Source: Limivivens faecihominis
Lineage (GTDB): Bacteria; Bacillota; Clostridia; Lachnospirales; Lachnospiraceae
Direction: 5' to 3'
DNA length: 6,802 nt
Assembly (NCBI RefSeq): GCF_020686945.1
Contig: NZ_JAJEPR010000069.1
Location: forward strand, 1-6,802
The position numbers and the translations under genes were made by a program. The notes beneath the pieces were generated by a model. It worked only from the letters and a program-made list of their open reading frames with translations. It did not search any database and had not been told where the DNA came from. This document shows, in pieces, positions 5,259-6,802 of the stretch. Position 1 is the stretch's first letter; every line of letters starts with the position of its first letter.

Positions 5259-6275
5259 CTTCTGCTCAAAGGTTCTGTTCTTCACACTGTCCCGTACAAT
5301 CAACTCCAACGGAAAACTGTAGCTGTGGACAGCCACCGCTTCTCCCCGTATCCTTTTCATAAGAAGCTTTACCGCCTCTTTGGCCCGAAGGGACGGATAC
5401 TGCCGGATCGTCGTCAGTCTGGGCGTCACAAGTTTCGCAAACGGGTTATCATCAAAACCTGTCACAGAAAGTTCCTCGGGAAGTTTTAGTCCCTGAATCG
5501 AAAATACATCCATGGCCTCGCAGGCATAATAATCTGAACAGAAAAAAGCCGCCGTATATTCCTGTTTTTTTACCCTCGGAACAAAACTCCGGAAAATTTC
5601 CGAGCGCAAAAGCCGCTCCTCGGGCAGCACAAAAATGTCCTTCTCCTCCAGCCTTTTCCCGGCACGCTCCAAAACCTCCCTGACGCCCTGCAGTTTTTCC
5701 TTCGTGCTCCCATACTCCAGCCGTTCATCGCAGAAAAAAGCAATTTTTTCATGTCCCTGACTGAGCAGATATTCCGCCATGCTTCTGGCCCCGTCCACGC
5801 TCTGACCGCTGACATTGTCATAAGGCCCTTCCTCCGAATCGATAAAAACCACCGGCTTCGGCATACATTTTGCCAGGTACTCACAGGTTTTCGGACTCTC
5901 TCCCAAAACCAGCGCTCCCTCAATCGAAAAGGCCTGACTTTTTCGGATAAGATCTTCTTCATTTAAGGAAGAATCGTACAAGACATGTCTGTGATACGAA
6001 TGGAGTTCTTTTTCAATCGCTCCCAGCATTTCCCCGCAGAAAGGGTCCATAAGGATATTTTCTTTGTCTCCCAGGCAAAAACTTACCAGAATAAGTTTTA
6101 GCTCCTCCGTCTCTTTCTCCGTTCTGTAATCGGCAACATAGTGGTAACGTACCAGCGCTTCCTCAATCTTTTTCCTCGTATCCGCTGACATTTTTCCCGT
6201 CTTTCCATGAATCACATTGGAAACGGTAGTCGTACTGATCCCCAGCTTCTCCGCAATTTCCTTGATTGTCGCCAT
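5256..6275 (-). CDS. LacI family transcriptional regulator
   Basis: The 339-aa protein has an N-terminal LacI helix-turn-helix (TIKEIAEKLGISTTTVSNVI, 3-22) followed by SADTRKKIEEAL (30-41). The effector-binding domain starts at LKLILVSFCLG (59-69) and continues with GALVLGESP (120-128), VVFIDSEE (142-149), HEKIAFFCDE (175-184) and FFCSDYYACEAMDVF (244-258). It ends in the family hallmark ELSVTGFDDNPFAKLVTPRLTTIRQ (split at 268-292) and LIVRDS (325-330). It should bind a sugar signal and control the operon ahead of it and probably its own promoter. The start at 6275 is chosen because the helix-turn-helix begins directly after it and GGAGGGG lies about 4 bases upstream; upstream in-frame codons show no family similarity. 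The usual hinge-helix sequence (N-x-x-A-R-x-L type) after the DNA-binding domain is not recognisable (YHYVADYRTEKETEEL, 44-59). It is upstream of the binding-protein gene by 119 bases. Confidence 0.95.
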   Translation of the reverse strand: MATIKEIAEKLGISTTTVSNVIHGKTGKMSADTRKKIEEALVRYHYVADYRTEKETEELKLILVSFCLGDKENILMDPFCGEMLGAIEKELHSYHRHVLYDSSLNEEDLIRKSQAFSIEGALVLGESPKTCEYLAKCMPKPVVFIDSEEGPYDNVSGQSVDGARSMAEYLLSQGHEKIAFFCDERLEYGSTKEKLQGVREVLERAGKRLEEKDIFVLPEERLLRSEIFRSFVPRVKKQEYTAAFFCSDYYACEAMDVFSIQGLKLPEELSVTGFDDNPFAKLVTPRLTTIRQYPSLRAKEAVKLLMKRIRGEAVAVHSYSFPLELIVRDSVKNRTFEQK

Positions 6276-6302
6276 ATTCCCCTCCTCAACTTTTCTTTTT
6301 TT

Positions 6303-6331
6303 ACTATAGCAGATTTTGGAAGTATTTTGTA
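6303..6331 (-). promoter_or_regulatory. Extended -10 promoter of the LacI-family gene
   Basis: TGCTATAGT on the minus strand (6311-6303) contains an extended TG motif and a 5-of-6 -10 box. The -35 region (TACAAA, about 6326-6331) is poor, as is common for extended -10 promoters. The -10 ends 27 bases before the ATG at 6275 and the ribosome site follows directly. An imperfect palindrome TGAAATGCTTTCCA (plus strand 6340-6353) lies just upstream and could be an operator. Confidence 0.5.
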
Positions 6332-6374
6332 TCCCTCTTTGAAATGCTTTCCAGGCATAAATCTGAATGATAAC

Positions 6375-6419
6375 TGCCGAAAAATACCTTTCAGGCATAT
6401 CACCTGATGTTTAACAGGT
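6375..6419. promoter_or_regulatory. Inverted repeats in the divergent control region
   Basis: Two candidate protein-binding repeats lie between the regulator and the broken reductase gene. TGCCGAAA (6375-6382) faces TTTCAGGCA (6389-6397) with one extra base, and ACCTG (6402-6406) faces CAGGT (6415-6419) across 8 bases. The second abuts the candidate reductase promoter. Neither is a canonical LacI operator with a central CG, so the call is tentative. Confidence 0.25.
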
Positions 6420-6420
6420 A

Positions 6421-6448
6421 TTAGACTTTTTCTCTCTATATTTACAAT
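6421..6448 (+). promoter_or_regulatory. Candidate promoter of the truncated aldo/keto reductase gene
   Basis: TACAAT (6443-6448, 5 of 6 to TATAAT) lies 33 bases before the ATG at 6481. The upstream partner TTAGAC (6421-6426, 16-base spacer) is weak. A ribosome site AAAGGA lies about 8 bases before the ATG. Confidence 0.4.
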
Positions 6449-6480
6449 AAAAGCAACAACACAAAGAAAGGACGGAAACT

Positions 6481-6606
6481 ATGGATTATACAAAGCTTGG
6501 AAACACTGACATTGAGATTTCAAAGATCTGCGTGGGCTGCATGAGTTTTGGAAAGGCCGGTATCATGCATGACTGGACTCTGGACGAGGAGCAGACGGCG
6601 GAAGAA
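6481..6606 (+). pseudogene. Aldo/keto reductase, N-terminal fragment
   Basis: The first about 41 codons (MDYTKLGNTDIEISKICVG, then CMSFGKAG, DWTLDEEQTAE) match the N-terminus of the aldo/keto reductase superfamily, soluble NADPH-dependent enzymes that reduce sugar aldehydes and ketones. After about 6606 the expected barrel sequence (of the kind IIKYALDxGINFFDTA) is replaced by unrelated residues (ENSPLTKNTVPFVHQKKPEA). All four catalytic residues of the family (Asp, Tyr, Lys, His) lie beyond the break and are missing, so the product cannot be an active reductase. The frame nevertheless stays open without a stop to the right edge (to 6801), giving a chimeric frame of at least 107 codons. It has a plausible promoter and ribosome site and is divergent from the LacI-family gene. 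The cause is probably an insertion or deletion whose other end is outside the window. Confidence 0.85.
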
Positions 6607-6646
6607 AATTCGCCGCTAACCAAAAACACCGTCCCCTTTGTCCATC

Positions 6647-6677
6647 AAAAAAAACCAGAAGCTTTTCGCTCCTGGTT
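6647..6677 (-). terminator. Strong intrinsic terminator for a minus-strand gene entering from the right
   Basis: On the minus strand AACCAGGAGC (6677-6668) pairs with GCTTCTGGTT (6662-6653) over 10 positions with one G-U wobble and loop GAAAA. The strand then continues with T to 6647, eight T in a row counting the last two of the stem. This implies a transcript coming leftward from beyond the right edge. Confidence 0.75.
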
Positions 6678-6683
6678 CTCATT

Positions 6684-6800
6684 TCATATACCTTCAAAAC
6701 CACACACAGAAATGTTTTTGTTTCTTTCCATCCGATTTTCTTCTACCCAGACTGCCTTGTGGAAGTTCTGTTCGCTTCGCTTACAGAACAACCTCGGCTT
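6684..6800 (-). CDS. Possible C-terminal end of a gene entering from the right edge
   Basis: A minus-strand frame is open from the right edge for 38 codons (ending NKNISVCGFEGI) to a TGA at 6686-6684, seven bases before the terminator hairpin. The position fits a gene end. However, the residues match no family I know, and another frame closes at a TAG near 6745, so the true frame is uncertain or the region may be non-coding. Confidence 0.2.
   Translation of the reverse strand, partial: KPRLFCKRSEQNFHKAVWVEENRMERNKNISVCGFEGI
6765..6789. repeat. Inverted repeat with internal TCGCT repeat at the right edge
   Basis: GTTCTGT (6765-6771) and ACAGAAC (6783-6789) are perfect 7-bp inverted copies. 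The loop TCGCTTCGCTT holds a 5-base direct repeat. It belongs to the sequence that replaces the reductase gene and could be a sub-terminal hairpin of an element. Confidence 0.4.
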
Positions 6801-6802
6801 TG

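Larger units (their letters stand above)
6607..6802. mobile_element. Foreign sequence replacing the reductase gene, possible end of an insertion element
   Basis: From about 6607-6611 the sequence no longer fits the reductase. It contains GACAAAGGGGACGGTG (minus strand 6641-6626), which resembles palindromic core sequences I associate with IS200-like/REP-type elements in Clostridia. It also contains a minus-strand terminator (6647-6677) and a 7-bp inverted repeat near the right edge. A stretch reading GGCG-GAA...TTC-GCC (6597-6614) straddles the junction. No transposase is visible inside the window, so the assignment to an element is inference. Confidence 0.35.

Noticed and set aside
5570..5962. 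Minus-strand 130-codon frame within the regulator gene
   Set aside because: Out-of-frame shadow of the LacI-family gene, rich in Arg/Trp, with no family similarity.
6276..6398. N-terminal extension of the LacI-family protein by 41 residues
   Set aside because: LacI proteins begin directly with the TIKEIA helix-turn-helix, and GGAGGGG sits just before the ATG at 6275; the extension covers the promoter.

Overview
The window looks like chromosomal DNA of a gut-type Clostridia, most likely Lachnospiraceae. The grounds are strong GGAGG-type ribosome binding sites, AT-rich spacers between coding regions of moderate GC, a LacI / sugar-binding-protein / glycosidase locus, and an Rpn (PD-(D/E)XK) pseudogene of a type I associate with Lachnospiraceae. 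Assignment to genus is not possible from the sequence alone. All intact genes lie on the minus strand; the only plus-strand gene is a broken one at the right end.

Left part (1-1681): one 466-aa protein of unknown function (73-1473) with an alpha/beta N-terminal half, a central coiled coil and a C-terminal module resembling HicA-like small RNA-binding folds. Two hairpins lie beyond its stop. A possible short upstream frame overlaps its start.

Middle left (1682-2712): a decayed Rpn-family nuclease/putative transposase gene with a missing N-terminus, a one-base frameshift and an in-frame TAG. Upstream of it are a compact cluster of inverted repeats (2461-2534), a good sigma-A-like promoter (2541-2569) and AT-rich DNA with no gene.

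Centre (2645-6331): a carbohydrate-use locus read leftward in the order LacI-family regulator (5256-6275), secreted ABC-type sugar-binding protein (3838-5136), GH172/DUF2961 glycoside hydrolase (2713-3816), strong terminator (2650-2693). The binding protein and the GH172 enzyme are 21 bases apart and surely one transcript. A plausible model is that an oligosaccharide with fructofuranosyl or arabinofuranosyl bonds is captured outside, imported, and cut in the cytoplasm by the GH172 enzyme under LacI control. No permease or ATPase genes are present, and the binding protein has no lipobox cysteine. The leader of the binding-protein gene is the most interesting short-range structure in the window: a perfect 13-bp inverted repeat buries its Shine-Dalgarno sequence, and a 19-codon frame lies between the arms and overlaps the start codon as ATGA.

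Right end (6276-6802): a divergent control region, then an aldo/keto reductase gene that keeps only about its first 41 codons before running into unrelated sequence (from about 6611). That sequence carries a strong minus-strand terminator and further inverted repeats and looks like the end of an inserted element.
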